A stretch of DNA of 5,509 nt. Source: Clostridiales bacterium (GTDB taxonomy: Bacteria > Bacillota > Clostridia > Peptostreptococcales > Anaerovoracaceae). The stretch lies in contig JAAZLU010000118.1 in NCBI GenBank assembly GCA_012799165.1, positions 1 to 5,509 on the forward strand, read 5' to 3'. The notes beneath the pieces are model-generated. The model had not been told where the DNA came from, did no database searches, and saw only the letters and a list, made by a program, of their open reading frames with translations. Numbering within the stretch: position 1 is the stretch's first letter; each line of letters opens with the position of its first letter. The translations under genes were made by a program, and so were the position numbers. Shown here piece after piece: positions 5,415 to 5,509 of this stretch.

Positions 5415-5509
5415 ATGAACACAATTATGCAGAGTAACACGGATATAAAAGAAACGATTATCGCCGCTACAATCTCTTTGATCGAAGATTCGGAAGGTCT
5501 GTCGGAAAA
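5415..5509 (+). CDS. probable TetR/AcrR-family transcriptional regulator, 3' end cut by window
   Basis: Only the first 31 codons are present and the frame is open to the window end. The segment DIKETIIAATISLIEDSEG (residues 10-28) matches the first helix of the TetR DNA-binding domain, which usually reads K..IL.AA..L..E.G. The recognition helix lies outside the window, so the family call rests on this helix and on context. The context is supportive: two TGAAC/GTTCA palindromes over its own promoter, a common arrangement for an autoregulated TetR repressor, often heading an operon of genes it controls (efflux or lipid metabolism). The gene is divergent from serC, but its operators lie 69 bp or more from the serC promoter, so control of serine synthesis is not evident. 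Ligand and targets are unknown. Confidence 0.7.
   Translation, partial: MNTIMQSNTDIKETIIAATISLIEDSEGLSE

Overview
The window holds two convergent gene groups plus the start of a third transcription unit. Intergenic DNA is AT-rich. Shine-Dalgarno sequences are strong and of AAGGAGG/GGGGGG type, promoters are sigma-70/sigma-A-like, and SerA has a C-terminal ACT domain. I read this as an anaerobic Bacillota-like (clostridial or Negativicutes-like) bacterium. That assignment is an inference from style; no RNA gene or other phylogenetic marker is present.

Left part, plus strand (1-1970): the 3' part of a PLP-dependent alpha-oxoamine synthase gene, whose N-terminus lies just before the window, is followed after 12 bp by a classical short-chain dehydrogenase/reductase. 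An alpha-oxoamine synthase condenses an acyl thioester with an amino acid to give an alpha-amino ketone. A reductase next to it could reduce that ketone, the same logic as the first two steps of sphingoid-base synthesis. The real product cannot be read from this window. A hairpin terminator at 1995-2020 closes the unit.

Middle and right part, minus strand (5214 down to 2114): a tight operon in the order serC, serA, then a xylose-isomerase-like TIM-barrel protein, with gaps of 6 and 2 bp. SerA and SerC make O-phosphoserine from 3-phosphoglycerate. The phosphatase step (serB) is absent here, and the role of the TIM-barrel protein is unknown. The operon has a recognisable promoter (5280-5308), a 10-bp-arm inverted repeat in its leader (5229-5259), and a strong minus-strand terminator at 2051-2080.

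Far right, plus strand (5354-5509): a near-consensus promoter is covered by two TGAAC/GTTCA palindromes and drives the first 31 codons of a probable TetR-type regulator that runs off the window. The arrangement suggests autoregulation. The roughly 200-bp divergent region between it and serC contains all the regulatory signals seen. The 143 bp between the convergent units (1971-2113) hold only the two terminators. No mobile elements, CRISPR arrays, tRNA or rRNA genes were seen.
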